A DNA stretch of 39,807 nucleotides from Halioglobus sp. (GCA_028825045.1 JAPKAY010000036.1:1-39807); one strand, 5' to 3'. Counted from the first letter of the stretch, positions 18,740 to 30,268 are shown. Notes: a model not told the origin generated them from the letters alone. Program-made: numbers and translations.

Positions 18740-21598
18740 ATGAAAAATAGCTCGATGGAACTGCTTTGGCAGAGCTCCCATATCTCTGGTGGCAACGCGA
18801 CCTATGTCGAGGATTTGTATGAGTCCTACCTCAAGGACCCCAATGGCGTAGCAGAGCAGTGGCGCGACTATTTTGACAAACTTCCAACGGTTGCATCTGA
18901 AACGCTACTACTAGAAGACGTGCCTCACTCGGTTATTCGTGAACGCTTCGCGCAAATTAGTAAGATGCGCGTGCGTACTGAGGCTACGGTGCAGCACGAC
19001 TCCCAGGCCACCGAGTACGAACGCAAACAGGTACAGGTAGTGCAGTTAATTTCCGCCTACCGTCAGCGGGGTCATCAGAAAGCGCAGCTGGACCCCTTGG
19101 GTCTGGCGATACGCGACCAGGTGCCAGACCTGGACTTGGGTTTTCACCACCTGTCATCCGCTGATTTCGATACTGTCTTCCAGGCGGGTAGTCTGCACAT
19201 TGGCAAAGCGGACGCCACTCTTGGCGAAATCTACGAAGCTCTGGAGCGCACGTATTGCCATACGATTGGCGCTGAGTTCATGCACATCGTCGATACTACG
19301 GAACGCCACTGGATCATGCAGCGGATGGAATCTGTGCGGTCAGCACCGGACTACAGCCCAGAAGTTCGGCTGCACCTACTGAGCCAGTTGATCAGTGCAG
19401 AGGGGCTGGAGAAATCTCTCGCATCAAAATATCCAGGCACTAAACGGTTTGGGCTTGAAGGAGGCGAAAGTCTTATTCCTATGCTGTCGGAGATGGTGCA
19501 GCGGTGCGGGGATCGTAAAGCGCAGGAAATTGTTATTGGCATGGCCCACAGGGGTCGGCTTAACGTTCTGATAAATATACTTGGGAAGAACCCTTCTGAG
19601 CTATTTGCTGAATTCGAGGGTAGAGCGCAGTACACCAGTTCCGGCGACGTAAAATATCATCAGGGCTTCTCTTCCAATGTGATGACGCCGGGAGGGGAAG
19701 TACATCTTGCTCTGTCATTCAATCCCTCTCATCTGGAAATTGTGTCGCCCGTCGTGGAGGGCTCCGTTCGCGCCCGGCAGGAGCGACGCGACGACCAGCA
19801 CGGGGATTTGGTAGTACCCATTGTATTGCACGGCGACGCGGCGTTTGCGGGGCAGGGTGTGGTGATGGAAACCTTCCAAATGTCGCAAACACGGGGCTAC
19901 TACGCCGGGGGCACTATTCATATAGTGCTCAACAATCAGATAGGATTTACCACTCACAAACGCGAAGACGCACGCTCTACGGAGTATTGCACCGATATCG
20001 CGAAGATGGTGCAGGCGCCGATATTTCACGTCAATGCGGATGATCCCGAGGCCGTATTATTCGTGACGCAGTTGGCGGTCGATTATCGGACTGAATTTAA
20101 AAAAGACGTGGTGATCGATCTCATATGCTATCGAAGGCGTGGACACAATGAGGCTGATGAGCCCGAAGTGACTCAGCCGCTCATGTACCAGAAAATCCGC
20201 AAGCACAAAACAACTCAGGAACTCTACGCCGATAGGCTTGTGGCCGAGAGTGTAATAAGCGAGGAAGATGTTAACGCTCTGGTGGAGCGCTATCGAGAGG
20301 CTCTGGATCGCGATGAACCTCTGGTAAGCAGCCTGGTCTCACAGCCCAATAAAACGCTATTCGTGGATTGGTCTCCTTATTTGGGCCACAAGTGGACGAT
20401 GAAGTGTGACACCAGCATGGATATTCACGCGCTGCAAACATTGGCACAAAGCACTAATCTGGCACCTGATGGCTTTCCCTTGCAGCGACAAGTCTCGAAA
20501 ATTCTTGAAGATCGTCGCAAAATGGCAGCTGGAGCCATGTCACTCAATTGGGGGTTCGCAGAAAACCTGGCCTATGCATCTGTGTTGCAGGAGGGTTATC
20601 CGGTACGTTTGACGGGACAGGATGTGGGGCGTGGAACGTTTTCCCACCGACACGCCGTCTTGCACAATCAAATGGATGGCAGTGCTTACATTCCATTGCA
20701 ACATATCGCAGATGAGCAAGCAGATTTCGACATATATGACTCCTTATTGTCTGAGGAGGCTGTGCTCGCATTTGAATACGGATACGCAACGACCTTGCCT
20801 CAGGGGCTGGTAATTTGGGAAGCGCAATTTGGTGACTTCGCCAACGGTGCCCAGGTGGTTATCGATCAATTTATCGCCAGTGGTGAACATAAGTGGGCGC
20901 GGCTTTGTGGTTTGACAATGTTGTTGCCGCATGGATACGAAGGGCAGGGGCCTGAACACTCATCCGCCCGGTTAGAGCGTTTTATGCAATTGTGTGCAGA
21001 GCACAACATGCAGGTTTGTGCTCCCACGACACCGGCACAGGTGTTTCACATGCTGCGACGACAGGCGATTCGTCCATTGCGCAAACCGCTTATTGTTATG
21101 TCTCCCAAGAGTTTATTGCGACATAAAGAGGCGATATCTTCACTGGAAGAGCTAGCCGAAGGGCGGTTTCACAATGTACTGGATGAGACGGATGACTTCG
21201 ACAAATCCAAAGTGCAACGTATTATTATATGCAGCGGGAAAGTGTTTTATGATTTGCGGGCAGCCAGGCGAGAACGTGAACTGAACCACATTGCTATATT
21301 GCGTCTGGAGCAGCTTTATCCCTTTCCAGAGAATGAGCTGTTGGAAATTCTTCAGCGTTCATACCCAAATATTGTTGATGCAGTATGGTGTCAGGAAGAG
21401 CCCATGAATCAGGGCGCTTGGTATGCAAGTCAGCACCATATGCGGCGGGTGATTCAGCGACATAAGGTCGATGTGTACCTACGTTATCTCGGTAGAAACT
21501 CCTCTGCAGCGCCTGCAGCTGGCTATATGGCACTGCATGTAGCGCAGATGGAAAAATTCATTGATGATGCCCTGGGTGAAATGCCTTGGGGTCACTAG
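18740..21598 (+). CDS. sucA: 2-oxoglutarate dehydrogenase E1 component
   Basis: SucA is the thiamine diphosphate-dependent decarboxylase of the 2-oxoglutarate dehydrogenase complex. From ATG 18740 it has 952 residues (E. coli 933). The N-terminus MKNSSMELLWQSSHISGGN matches the family's conserved opening that binds E2, which together with GAGG nine bases upstream rejects the earlier GTG at 18692. Further landmarks are IGMAHRGRLNVL, HGDAAFAGQGVV with the ThDP/Mg2+ region, NNQIGFTT, the RRRGHNEADEP segment and, late in the protein, MLLPHGYEGQGPEHSSARLER. All are intact. It is followed by sucB after 30 bases. Its partner enzymes sucB and lpd are all in place downstream. Confidence 0.98.
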   Translation: MKNSSMELLWQSSHISGGNATYVEDLYESYLKDPNGVAEQWRDYFDKLPTVASETLLLEDVPHSVIRERFAQISKMRVRTEATVQHDSQATEYERKQVQVVQLISAYRQRGHQKAQLDPLGLAIRDQVPDLDLGFHHLSSADFDTVFQAGSLHIGKADATLGEIYEALERTYCHTIGAEFMHIVDTTERHWIMQRMESVRSAPDYSPEVRLHLLSQLISAEGLEKSLASKYPGTKRFGLEGGESLIPMLSEMVQRCGDRKAQEIVIGMAHRGRLNVLINILGKNPSELFAEFEGRAQYTSSGDVKYHQGFSSNVMTPGGEVHLALSFNPSHLEIVSPVVEGSVRARQERRDDQHGDLVVPIVLHGDAAFAGQGVVMETFQMSQTRGYYAGGTIHIVLNNQIGFTTHKREDARSTEYCTDIAKMVQAPIFHVNADDPEAVLFVTQLAVDYRTEFKKDVVIDLICYRRRGHNEADEPEVTQPLMYQKIRKHKTTQELYADRLVAESVISEEDVNALVERYREALDRDEPLVSSLVSQPNKTLFVDWSPYLGHKWTMKCDTSMDIHALQTLAQSTNLAPDGFPLQRQVSKILEDRRKMAAGAMSLNWGFAENLAYASVLQEGYPVRLTGQDVGRGTFSHRHAVLHNQMDGSAYIPLQHIADEQADFDIYDSLLSEEAVLAFEYGYATTLPQGLVIWEAQFGDFANGAQVVIDQFIASGEHKWARLCGLTMLLPHGYEGQGPEHSSARLERFMQLCAEHNMQVCAPTTPAQVFHMLRRQAIRPLRKPLIVMSPKSLLRHKEAISSLEELAEGRFHNVLDETDDFDKSKVQRIIICSGKVFYDLRAARRERELNHIAILRLEQLYPFPENELLEILQRSYPNIVDAVWCQEEPMNQGAWYASQHHMRRVIQRHKVDVYLRYLGRNSSAAPAAGYMALHVAQMEKFIDDALGEMPWGH

Positions 21599-21628
21599 TA
21601 ACAATCGGCGTTTCTTAAGGGAATTGAA

Positions 21629-22855
21629 ATGGCAATAAAAATCAAGGCGCCTGCCTTCCCGGAGTCCATAGCAGATGGAGAGGTGGCTGCGTGGCATAAG
21701 TCAGAAGGTGACTCTGTTTCGCGCGATGAACTCATCGTCGAGATTGAGACAGACAAGGTAGTCCTGGAAGTGCTGGCTCCGCAGGATGGTGTGATCACCA
21801 AGATACTTGTCCGCGAAGGTGACACGGTGGAAAGTCAGCAGCCGCTGGCAACTCTGGAAGAAGGAAAGGCAGCTACCAAAAAAACTCAGGAATCCCCTGC
21901 GCTGACGGTAAGCGCTGACGAAGATAAGCAGGCATTGAGCTCGGATTTGCTAGGCCCCGCTGCCAGGCAACTTGTTGAAGAGCACAAATTGGATACGCGC
22001 GAAATCTCCGGTACAGGTAAGAATGGGCGTATTACCAAGGAAGATATTCTCAAGTATATGAAATCTCGGGAATCGCTGCCGGCTGAAACGCCGTCCCGGC
22101 CAGAGCTGGCAACACCGGTTATTGAAAAAGTCCCCGTGGGGCCCTCCGGTGAACGGGTAGAGAGACGGGTGCCGATGACCCGCATGCGGGCAAAAATTGC
22201 AGAGCGTTTACTTGCCGCATCACAGGAAACAGCCATGCTCAGCACCTTTAACGAGGTGAATATGGCCCCGGTAATGGCGCTCCGCAGTAAGTATAAAGAG
22301 CAGTTCGAAAAGACGCACAACGGCACGCGACTGGGCTTCATGGGGTTTTTCGTTAAAGCAGCCTGCGAGGCCCTGAAACGGTTCCCTGCAGTAAATGCAT
22401 CCCTTGATGGAAGTGATGTTGTCTATCACGGCTATCAGGATATAGGCGTGGCAGTGTCAACGGACGGCGGCCTTGTTGTGCCGGTAATGCGCGATGCGGA
22501 TTTTATGAGTCTTGCAGACGTTGAGGCTGCCATCAGAGATATGGGACTGCGTGCGAGAGACAATAAACTTACAATTGACGATATGACCGGCGGCACATTT
22601 ACAGTCACTAATGGCGGAGTGTTTGGGTCTTTGCTTTCGACGCCTATTCTTAACCCGCCACAGACGGGTATTCTGGGCATGCACAAAATCCAGGACAGGC
22701 CTATGGCCGTTAATGGAGAAGTGGTGGTTTTACCCATGATGTATTTGGCCTTGACCTACGACCACCGCATTATCGATGGAAAAACTGCTGTCCAGTTTTT
22801 GGTGGCAATTAAGGATTTGATTGAGGATCCGGCCCGAATTATTTTGCAACTGTAG
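21629..22855 (+). CDS. sucB: 2-oxoglutarate dehydrogenase E2 component (dihydrolipoyl succinyltransferase)
   Basis: SucB forms the core of the complex and transfers the succinyl group to CoA. The 408 residues (E. coli 405) run in the usual order: one lipoyl domain with the lipoylated lysine K43 in [11 protein letters not shown], a flexible linker, and a peripheral-subunit-binding domain (about 108-148, [14 protein letters not shown] and [12 protein letters not shown]). A second linker and the catalytic acyltransferase domain with H379 and D383 in TYDHRIIDG follow. ATG 21629 has AAGGGAAT upstream. A strong hairpin without a T-run lies between this gene and lpd. Confidence 0.98.
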   Translation: MAIKIKAPAFPESIADGEVAAWHKSEGDSVSRDELIVEIETDKVVLEVLAPQDGVITKILVREGDTVESQQPLATLEEGKAATKKTQESPALTVSADEDKQALSSDLLGPAARQLVEEHKLDTREISGTGKNGRITKEDILKYMKSRESLPAETPSRPELATPVIEKVPVGPSGERVERRVPMTRMRAKIAERLLAASQETAMLSTFNEVNMAPVMALRSKYKEQFEKTHNGTRLGFMGFFVKAACEALKRFPAVNASLDGSDVVYHGYQDIGVAVSTDGGLVVPVMRDADFMSLADVEAAIRDMGLRARDNKLTIDDMTGGTFTVTNGGVFGSLLSTPILNPPQTGILGMHKIQDRPMAVNGEVVVLPMMYLALTYDHRIIDGKTAVQFLVAIKDLIEDPARIILQL

Positions 22856-22872
22856 GAATCCTCGAGTCGGAT

Positions 22873-22894
22873 GCGAGGCAAGACGCTGCCTCGC
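22873..22894 (+). other. Intercistronic hairpin between sucB and lpd
   Basis: GCGAGGCA (22873-22880) and TGCCTCGC (22887-22894) form a perfect 8-bp G/C-rich stem with a six-base loop, 17 bases after the sucB stop and 37 bases before the lpd start. There is no U-run after it, so it is not a normal terminator. It could protect the upstream message from 3' exonucleases and set the E3 level apart from E1/E2. Confidence 0.6.
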
Positions 22895-22919
22895 GCCCTA
22901 ATATTGTAAACGACTTTGA

Positions 22920-24368
<1,449 letters not shown>

Positions 24369-24420
24369 AAAACTTTATCCGTGCGCGTACAACACAAAAA
24401 ATTGCCGACGTGTGCGGATT

Positions 24421-24448
24421 TTCACGGGTTTCCCCGGTGGGATACAAT
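24421..24448 (+). promoter_or_regulatory. Possible internal promoter for sucCD
   Basis: TTCACG (24421-24426), a 16-base spacer and TACAAT (24443-24448; five of six) lie in the 131-base lpd-sucC gap, about 50 bases before the sucC ATG. Together with the size of the gap this suggests sucCD can be transcribed independently. Confidence 0.45.
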
Positions 24449-24499
24449 AGCCGAGTAACCTTAATTAACGACAGTCAGGAATTGAAAACGGGATAGACC

Positions 24500-25669
24500 A
24501 TGAACCTTCATGAATATCAAGGTAAGCAACTTTTTGCGGAATACGGTTTGCCGGTGTCTCAGGGATATGCAGTTGATAACCCCAGGGAAGCGGTAGCCGC
24601 AGCAGCCAAAATCGGTGGGGATAAGTGGGTGGTTAAAGCCCAGGTACATGCCGGCGGACGAGGCAAGTCTGGTGGCGTCAAACTAGTCACAACTAAAGAA
24701 GAAATTGAAGCCTTTGCAAAGCAATGGTTAGGCAAGCGTCTCGTAACCTACCAAACGGATGAAAGTGGTCAGCCGGTCAGTAAAATTCTGGTAGAAACCT
24801 GCACTGATATTGCAGAAGAACTGTATCTGGGCGCGGTAGTTGACCGGTCATCACGTCGAATTGTCTTCATGGCATCTACTGAGGGAGGTGTGGAAATCGA
24901 GAAGGTGGCTGAAGATACTCCGGACAAGATTTTGCGCGCCATCATCGACCCGCTGGTAGGCCCACAGCCTTACCAGGGTCGTGAACTTGCGTTTAAACTC
25001 GGATTGTCTGGTAATCAAATCAAACAATTTGTGAAGATATTCATGGGTCTGGCACAGATGTTCGTAGAAAAGGATTTGGCTCTGATAGAGATTAATCCGC
25101 TGGTAATCACCGGCCAGGGTGATCTGCACTGCCTCGACGCCAAAATTGGTGTGGATAGCAATGCGCTTTACCGCCAGACCGCGCTTCGAGAGATGCACGA
25201 TACGACTCAAGAGGACGAGCGCGAAGTTCACGCTGCCCAATGGGAACTCAATTACGTGGCGTTGGATGGGAATATTGGTTGTATGGTTAATGGCGCTGGC
25301 CTCGCTATGGGCACCATGGATATTGTCGCCTTGCACGGCGGCTTTCCCGCTAATTTCCTCGATGTCGGTGGCGGCGCTACCAAGGAACGTGTGTCCGAAG
25401 CGTTCAAAATCATCCTGTCTGATGACAAGGTCAAGGCGGTTCTAATCAATATCTTTGGCGGCATTGTGCGCTGCGATCTAATCGCCGAGGGCGTCATCGG
25501 CGCGGTAGAAGAAATTGGTGTTGAAGTGCCAGTGATTGTTCGTCTGGAAGGCAATAATGCTGAGTTGGGGCGAAAAGTATTGGCTGATAGTGGCTTGAAC
25601 ATCATCGCCGCAACCAGCCTCACAGATGCAGCCCAGCAGTCAGTTAAAGCAGCGGGAGGAGCCGCGTAA
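24500..25669 (+). CDS. sucC: Succinyl-CoA ligase (ADP-forming) beta subunit
   Basis: SucC binds the nucleotide and succinate in succinyl-CoA synthetase, the substrate-level phosphorylation step of the TCA cycle. The 389 residues (E. coli 388) start with the invariant [16 protein letters not shown]. The ATP-grasp domain follows ([19 protein letters not shown]), and the C-terminal CoA-ligase domain has [12 protein letters not shown] and [10 protein letters not shown]. No residue appears missing. Its stop codon shares one base with the sucD start (TAATG), giving the usual coupled alpha/beta production. Confidence 0.98.
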   Translation: MNLHEYQGKQLFAEYGLPVSQGYAVDNPREAVAAAAKIGGDKWVVKAQVHAGGRGKSGGVKLVTTKEEIEAFAKQWLGKRLVTYQTDESGQPVSKILVETCTDIAEELYLGAVVDRSSRRIVFMASTEGGVEIEKVAEDTPDKILRAIIDPLVGPQPYQGRELAFKLGLSGNQIKQFVKIFMGLAQMFVEKDLALIEINPLVITGQGDLHCLDAKIGVDSNALYRQTALREMHDTTQEDEREVHAAQWELNYVALDGNIGCMVNGAGLAMGTMDIVALHGGFPANFLDVGGGATKERVSEAFKIILSDDKVKAVLINIFGGIVRCDLIAEGVIGAVEEIGVEVPVIVRLEGNNAELGRKVLADSGLNIIAATSLTDAAQQSVKAAGGAA

Positions 25670-26541
25670 TGAGTATTCTTATAGACAAGAACACCAAAGT
25701 GATTTGCCAGGGTTTCACGGGTTCTCAAGGAACGTTTCACTCTGAGCAGGCAATTGAGTACGGTACTAAAATGGTCGGCGGAGTAACGCCGGGCAAGGGT
25801 GGTCAGGAACATCTGGGGTTGCCGGTATTCAACACGGTGGCTGAGGCAGTGGCTACAACCGGTGCTGAAGCATCAGTTATCTACGTGCCTGCCGCTTTTT
25901 GCAAAGACTCTATTCTTGAGGCGGCCAATGAGGCCATTAAACTCATCGTGTGCATCACAGAAGGCATTCCCACGCTGGACATGCTTGAAGCCAAGGTGAA
26001 GTGTGACGAACTGGGTGTGCGCCTCATTGGCCCCAATTGCCCCGGTGTGATCACTCCTGGAGAGTGCAAGATCGGTATTATGCCCGGGCACATCCATTTA
26101 CCCGGTAAGGTTGGCATCGTTTCGCGCTCTGGAACCCTGACCTATGAAGCGGTTAAGCAGACAACTGATGCGGGATTTGGTCAATCTACTTGTGTTGGCA
26201 TTGGTGGTGATCCCATTCCGGGTTCCAATTTTATCGACATCCTGGCGATGTTCGAGGACGATCCTGCGACGGAAGCGATTGTGATGATTGGTGAAATCGG
26301 CGGCACTGCGGAAGAAGAAGCGGCTGCTTATATCAAGGCTAATGTGACGAAGCCGGTGGTGTCCTATATTGCGGGTGTTACGGCGCCCAAAGGCAAGCGC
26401 ATGGGCCACGCGGGTGCGATCATCTCTGGTGGAAAGGGTACGGCAGACGAGAAGTTTGCCGCTTTGCAGGATGCGGGTGTTAAGACTGTTCGCAGTTTGG
26501 CCGATATTGGATCGGGATTGGCCGAGGTTACTGGCTGGTAG
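25669..26541 (+). CDS. sucD: Succinyl-CoA ligase (ADP-forming) alpha subunit
   Basis: SucD binds CoA and is phosphorylated on a histidine during catalysis. The 290-residue protein (E. coli 289) has the Rossmann-type CoA site near the N-terminus ([17 protein letters not shown]), the conserved [19 protein letters not shown], and the phospho-histidine H247 in [12 protein letters not shown]. It shares one base with sucC and ends the TCA gene cluster, followed by a terminator 30 bases on. Confidence 0.98.
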   Translation: MSILIDKNTKVICQGFTGSQGTFHSEQAIEYGTKMVGGVTPGKGGQEHLGLPVFNTVAEAVATTGAEASVIYVPAAFCKDSILEAANEAIKLIVCITEGIPTLDMLEAKVKCDELGVRLIGPNCPGVITPGECKIGIMPGHIHLPGKVGIVSRSGTLTYEAVKQTTDAGFGQSTCVGIGGDPIPGSNFIDILAMFEDDPATEAIVMIGEIGGTAEEEAAAYIKANVTKPVVSYIAGVTAPKGKRMGHAGAIISGGKGTADEKFAALQDAGVKTVRSLADIGSGLAEVTGW

Positions 26542-26570
26542 CTTTTTTTATCGGTAATCAGCAGTCAATA

Positions 26571-26598
26571 AAAAGCCTGTCTTGCGATGGGCTTTTTT
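26571..26598 (+). terminator. Rho-independent terminator of the sdh-suc cluster
   Basis: AAAGCCTGTC (26571-26580) pairs with GATGGGCTTT (26585-26594) across a TTGC tetraloop. Eight pairs are standard and two are G-U, and a run of T follows. It separates sucD from the htpG promoter. Confidence 0.87.
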
Positions 26599-26685
26599 TT
26601 GGATTACTGCCAGCGAACCTTTCTATGCGCCGATCTCGCAATAGGTTAATTCACCTTATATTGGTAGGGAATCTGGGCGCCACGC

Positions 26686-26714
26686 CTTGAAATTACAGCC
26701 CTCAACCCCAATAT
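26686..26714 (+). promoter_or_regulatory. Sigma-32 (RpoH) heat-shock promoter of htpG
   Basis: CTTGAAA (26686-26692), a 13-base spacer and CCCCAATAT (26706-26714) match the RpoH consensus (CTTGAA, 13-17 bases, CCCCAT-T) closely. Transcription would begin near 26722, about 45 bases before the htpG ATG. It is the expected control for an Hsp90 gene. Confidence 0.87.
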
Positions 26715-26768
26715 CACCAACAGCAAACAATTATCCTTTAAATCAATAAGTTAGACCAAGAGGCTGCC

Positions 26769-28691
26769 ATGACTGTTGAAGTGAAAAAAGAGACCCTCGG
26801 TTTCCAAACCGAGGCTAAACAACTGCTCCACCTGATGATCCACTCCCTGTACAGCAACAAAGAAATTTTTCTGCGCGAACTTATCTCCAACGCCAGTGAT
26901 GCCATCGACAAACTGCGTTTCGCGGTACTGGCCGACGAGTCGCTGTTGGAGGGCCAGGGCGAGTATGAGGTTCGTGTGGAACTGGATAAGGACGCCAACA
27001 CCATCACTATCAGTGACAACGGTATTGGTATGAACAGGGATGAAGTTATTGAGAACCTGGGTACTATCGCGAAATCCGGTACCGCTTCTTTTCTTGAAAG
27101 CCTTACGGGAGATGAACGCAAGGATTCCCAGCTAATTGGACAGTTCGGCGTTGGTTTCTATTCTGGTTTTATCGTGGCTGACCGCGTCGAAGTGCATACT
27201 CGCAAGGCCGGTGAGTCGGCAGATTCCGGTGTATTGTGGGAATCTTGCGGTGAAGCAGACTTTTCCATCGAAGATAAAGCCAGGGAATCGCGAGGAACCA
27301 GTATTACCCTGTTTTTGAAGAAAGATTGCGAAGAATTCGCAGACGACTGGCGAGTTCGCAGCGTGATCAAGAAGTACTCCGATCATATCTCGATACCAGT
27401 GCTGATGGTCAAGCCCACACCGCCTCCTGCCGAGGGTGAAGATACACCGGAGGAGGAGGTTGCAGTTGAGTTTGAGTCCGTCAATGAAGCCACTGCCCTG
27501 TGGATGCGGTCGCGAACTGAGGTTAGCGATGAGGAATATAGTGCATTCTACAAGCATGTATCCCACGATTTCGAGGACCCCCTTACCTGGAGCCACAATA
27601 AGGTAGAGGGTAAACTCGAGTACACCAGTTTGTTGTATCTACCGGTCAAGGCGCCCTTTGACATGTGGAACCGGGAAATGTCCCGCGGCCTCAAACTATA
27701 CGTTCAGCGTACTTTTATTATGGATGAGGCTGAGCAGTTCCTGCCCATGTATCTGCGCTTTGTAAAAGGTGTCGTCGATTCCAATGACCTGTCTTTGAAT
27801 GTATCCCGCGAAATCCTGCAAAAAGACCCTGCGGTTGAATCCATGCGCAGTGCGCTCACCAAAAGGGTGCTGGACATGCTGGGCAAGATGGCCAAGGACA
27901 AGGAGGGAGACAAGTACGCGAATTTCTGGAAAGAATTCGGACCGGTGATCAAGGAAGGCCCCGCTGAAGACATGGCGAACCAGGAGAAGATCGCCAAGCT
28001 TCTGCGCTTCAGCACGACACACACGGATGTTGAAATACAGGATCAGTCTCTGGAAGACTATGTCGCCCGGATGCAGGATACGCAGGAAAAAATATTTTAT
28101 GTGGTGGCCGAAAACTTCAACACAGCGAAAAAAAGCCCGCATTTGGAAGTATTTCGTAAAAAAGGAATTGAGGTACTGTTGCTCTCCGATCGAGTTGACG
28201 ACTGGCTAATGAACCACCTGCGGGAATTCGATGGCAAGCAGTTCCAGGATGTGGGTCGCGGTGAGCTGGACCTTACCAGTGAAACCGAGGAGGAGAAAGT
28301 TGCCAAGGAATCGCTTGCCAAGGAATCAGAGGCATTGGTGGAGCGCATTACCAAGGCTCTGGAAGATAAGGTGAGCGAAGTAAGAGCGACTGCGCGTCTC
28401 ACTGATTCGGTAGCCTGTCTGGTAGTGGGTGATCATGATATGGGCGCGCAGATGCGTCGTATTATGGAAGCCGCGGGGCAAGATATTCCCGATACCAAAC
28501 CTATTCTGGAGGTCAATCCAGCACATCCGCTTGCGCTTATGCTCGATCAGGAAGCTGACGAGGATCGATTCTCAGATCTGGCGAATATTGTGCTGGATCA
28601 GGCGACTTTAGTAGAGGGCGGCCAGCTTGATGATCCGGCTGGCTATGTTGCCAGGTTGAATAAATTGCTGTTGGATATGGCGAAAGCCTGA
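26769..28691 (+). CDS. htpG: Molecular chaperone HtpG (bacterial Hsp90)
   Basis: HtpG is the ATP-driven homodimeric Hsp90 chaperone of the bacterial cytosol. The 640 residues (E. coli 624) comprise the GHKL ATPase domain with [29 protein letters not shown] and [11 protein letters not shown]. The middle domain carries the arginine-bearing NVSREILQ loop, and a C-terminal dimerisation domain follows. An acidic stretch around residues 220-236 ([13 protein letters not shown]) is slightly longer than in E. coli and explains part of the extra length. ATG 26769 follows AGAGG. Expression is expected to be heat-induced from the RpoH promoter just upstream. The stop codon lies inside a 12-base tandem repeat. 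Confidence 0.98.
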   Translation: MTVEVKKETLGFQTEAKQLLHLMIHSLYSNKEIFLRELISNASDAIDKLRFAVLADESLLEGQGEYEVRVELDKDANTITISDNGIGMNRDEVIENLGTIAKSGTASFLESLTGDERKDSQLIGQFGVGFYSGFIVADRVEVHTRKAGESADSGVLWESCGEADFSIEDKARESRGTSITLFLKKDCEEFADDWRVRSVIKKYSDHISIPVLMVKPTPPPAEGEDTPEEEVAVEFESVNEATALWMRSRTEVSDEEYSAFYKHVSHDFEDPLTWSHNKVEGKLEYTSLLYLPVKAPFDMWNREMSRGLKLYVQRTFIMDEAEQFLPMYLRFVKGVVDSNDLSLNVSREILQKDPAVESMRSALTKRVLDMLGKMAKDKEGDKYANFWKEFGPVIKEGPAEDMANQEKIAKLLRFSTTHTDVEIQDQSLEDYVARMQDTQEKIFYVVAENFNTAKKSPHLEVFRKKGIEVLLLSDRVDDWLMNHLREFDGKQFQDVGRGELDLTSETEEEKVAKESLAKESEALVERITKALEDKVSEVRATARLTDSVACLVVGDHDMGAQMRRIMEAAGQDIPDTKPILEVNPAHPLALMLDQEADEDRFSDLANIVLDQATLVEGGQLDDPAGYVARLNKLLLDMAKA

Positions 28692-28709
28692 ACGAACGCC
28701 TGAACGAAC
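28686..28709 (+). repeat. 12-base tandem duplication across the htpG stop codon
   Basis: GCCTGAACGAAC occurs twice in tandem (28686-28697 and 28698-28709). Because the unit is a multiple of three, the htpG stop TGA (28689-28691) is followed by a second in-frame TGA four codons later. It looks like a recent slippage duplication. Confidence 0.9.
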
Positions 28710-28728
28710 GCATGGTAGTGCTATAAAT

Positions 28729-28753
28729 AGCGGCGTTCTTATCAAGCGCCGCT
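28729..28753 (+). terminator. Possible htpG terminator hairpin
   Basis: AGCGGCG (28729-28735) and CGCCGCT (28747-28753) form a 7-bp G/C-rich stem with an 11-base loop, 38 bases after the htpG stop. The bases that follow (CTCTTCATC) are only moderately T-rich, so termination may be weak or factor-assisted. Confidence 0.35.
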
Positions 28754-28877
28754 CTCTTCATCACGGTCTGGGTCGGCGCTATGTTGGTTGCAGGGTGTAC
28801 GACTCTCCCAGGGAGGTCGAGGTGGTCAGTGATATGATGCATACTCAGCAGCTATTGGATGTGGAATTTGTGACACG

Positions 28878-29381
28878 ATGATTTTGACGATCTGGAGGCA
28901 TGGGCTGGCGGAGGAGAGAATACCCGATAGCCAGAGAGCACTTACCGAGTCGGGTCGCGACGACGTGGGCTTAGGCTGTCATCAGTTACACAAAGCCTGT
29001 CAGGTTCGCGGCCTATCGGCACCGGATCAAATACTGTACAGCTCCTGGCTGCGAACATCTCAAACGGCCGAGATCATTGGCGCTGTATTTTCTGCTGCAA
29101 AAACTGAGGCAGTGGGTGCATTGCTACCCGCTAGTGATGTGACCGACGTAGATAACCTGTTATCCGCTTTGATGGACGCTGAAGGCTCGGATGAGCACGT
29201 GGTGTTGGTTTCACATCAACCACTGGTGTCCGATTTGGTTGATCGCTACCTCGGAGACGCCGGTGCTGTGCCCTTTCTCTCGCCCGGTGGTTTTACAACG
29301 CTGTCACTCGATATGGCCATTGCCGGGTATGCGAGTTTATTATTCTGTGCATTTCCTTCAGAGTACGAGGTCGGTGTGTAA
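28878..29381 (+). CDS. SixA-like phosphohistidine phosphatase (histidine phosphatase superfamily)
   Basis: The 167-residue protein (E. coli SixA 161) has the phosphoglycerate-mutase-like fold. The RHG motif is at residues 7-9 with H8 as phospho-acceptor, followed by ALTESGRDDV (the SixA-like LT-x-x-G), LYSSWLRTSQTAE (SS-x-x-R-xx-QTA) and the second histidine H113 in VLVSHQPL. E. coli SixA dephosphorylates phosphohistidine in phosphotransfer proteins such as NPr and, by earlier reports, ArcB. The target here is unknown. There is no good Shine-Dalgarno sequence before ATG 28878. The stop overlaps the next start by one base, so the two are coupled. Confidence 0.85.
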   Translation: MILTIWRHGLAEERIPDSQRALTESGRDDVGLGCHQLHKACQVRGLSAPDQILYSSWLRTSQTAEIIGAVFSAAKTEAVGALLPASDVTDVDNLLSALMDAEGSDEHVVLVSHQPLVSDLVDRYLGDAGAVPFLSPGGFTTLSLDMAIAGYASLLFCAFPSEYEVGV

Positions 29382-30268
29382 TGGAACAGCAGTCTGCTCA
29401 GCGTCACCCGGTAGCCGTAAAATGGGAAGTCAACGATTTACAACTGGCCGGGCTGTCGTGGGGTAACCCTCAAGAAAAACCACTGCTGGCGCTTCATGGC
29501 TGGCTCGACAATGCGGCCAGCTTTGGCTATCTGGCCCCTTTGTTGGAGGGGTATCATGTCGTGGCTCTGGATCTCACCGGGCATGGCCAAAGTGCTCGTC
29601 GCTCAACTGATGCGAGCTACCAAATATGGGACGACCTGCCGGAGATTCTCGGCGTTCTTGACGCTCTGGGCTGGGATTCGTTTCAGCTGGTGGGACATTC
29701 GCGCGGTGCTATAATGGCGGCGTTACTTGCCAGTGCGTTTCCAGAAAGGGTGCGAGCGCTCGTGTTACTTGATGCGCTTACCCCACAACCCGTGGCGGAG
29801 CAGAATTTTCCTGCGCAATTACGCAAAGCGCTGCAGGAAAAGCCGAGGCTTCTGGCTCGTAGTAATCGCATTTTTCCTAGTGTGGAGGAGGCGGTAGCAA
29901 CCCGGGAAGCGTCTGGTCTGGATGCTGCTGCAGCGCGTATGTTGGCAGAGCGGAATTTGCGCCCTTGTCCCGGCGGCGTGACATGGACCACTGATGCGCG
30001 ACTACGAGGCGCATCTGCTGTTAAACTGAGTGAGGGCCAGATCAACGCTGTTCTGGGGGCTCTGACCATGCCCACATTGCTACTCCTGGCAGAAGATTCC
30101 TCGTTGCAAATGCCAGGGCTTGCCGAGTATGCGATACAGTATATAGAGTGCCTAAGCGTACGGACGGTCGAGGGTGGGCATCATTTCCACATGGAATCCG
30201 GTGTCAACGAGGTTGCGCTGCAGCTGCAGCAGTTTTTATCCAGTATCCAAGAGTGTGAATCAGCATGA
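29381..30268 (+). CDS. Alpha/beta hydrolase
   Basis: The 295-residue protein is an alpha/beta-hydrolase-fold enzyme. LLALHGWLDNAASF (36-49) supplies the oxyanion-hole HGW, the nucleophile elbow GHSRG places the serine at S107, and the base is most likely H267 or H268 in VEGGHHFHME. The acid is probably the aspartate in LLAEDSS. The overall pattern resembles the epoxide hydrolase / MhpC / serine-hydrolase-like subgroup, but substrate cannot be assigned. It shares one base with the sixA-like gene and overlaps the DUF4892 gene by four bases, so all three are likely one operon. Confidence 0.85.
   Translation: MEQQSAQRHPVAVKWEVNDLQLAGLSWGNPQEKPLLALHGWLDNAASFGYLAPLLEGYHVVALDLTGHGQSARRSTDASYQIWDDLPEILGVLDALGWDSFQLVGHSRGAIMAALLASAFPERVRALVLLDALTPQPVAEQNFPAQLRKALQEKPRLLARSNRIFPSVEEAVATREASGLDAAAARMLAERNLRPCPGGVTWTTDARLRGASAVKLSEGQINAVLGALTMPTLLLLAEDSSLQMPGLAEYAIQYIECLSVRTVEGGHHFHMESGVNEVALQLQQFLSSIQECESA

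Noticed and set aside
26600..26680. A second, sigma-70-type promoter for htpG
   Set aside because: TTATAT-like pieces are present, but no -35 stands at a suitable distance; the RpoH site explains the gene's control.
28781..28837. Mini-frame MLVAGCTTLPG... with a lipobox-like LVAGC between htpG and the sixA-like gene
   Set aside because: Only 18 codons, and the hydrophobic part that would complete a signal peptide lies before the only start codon. It could be a decayed lipoprotein gene, but it cannot be supported.
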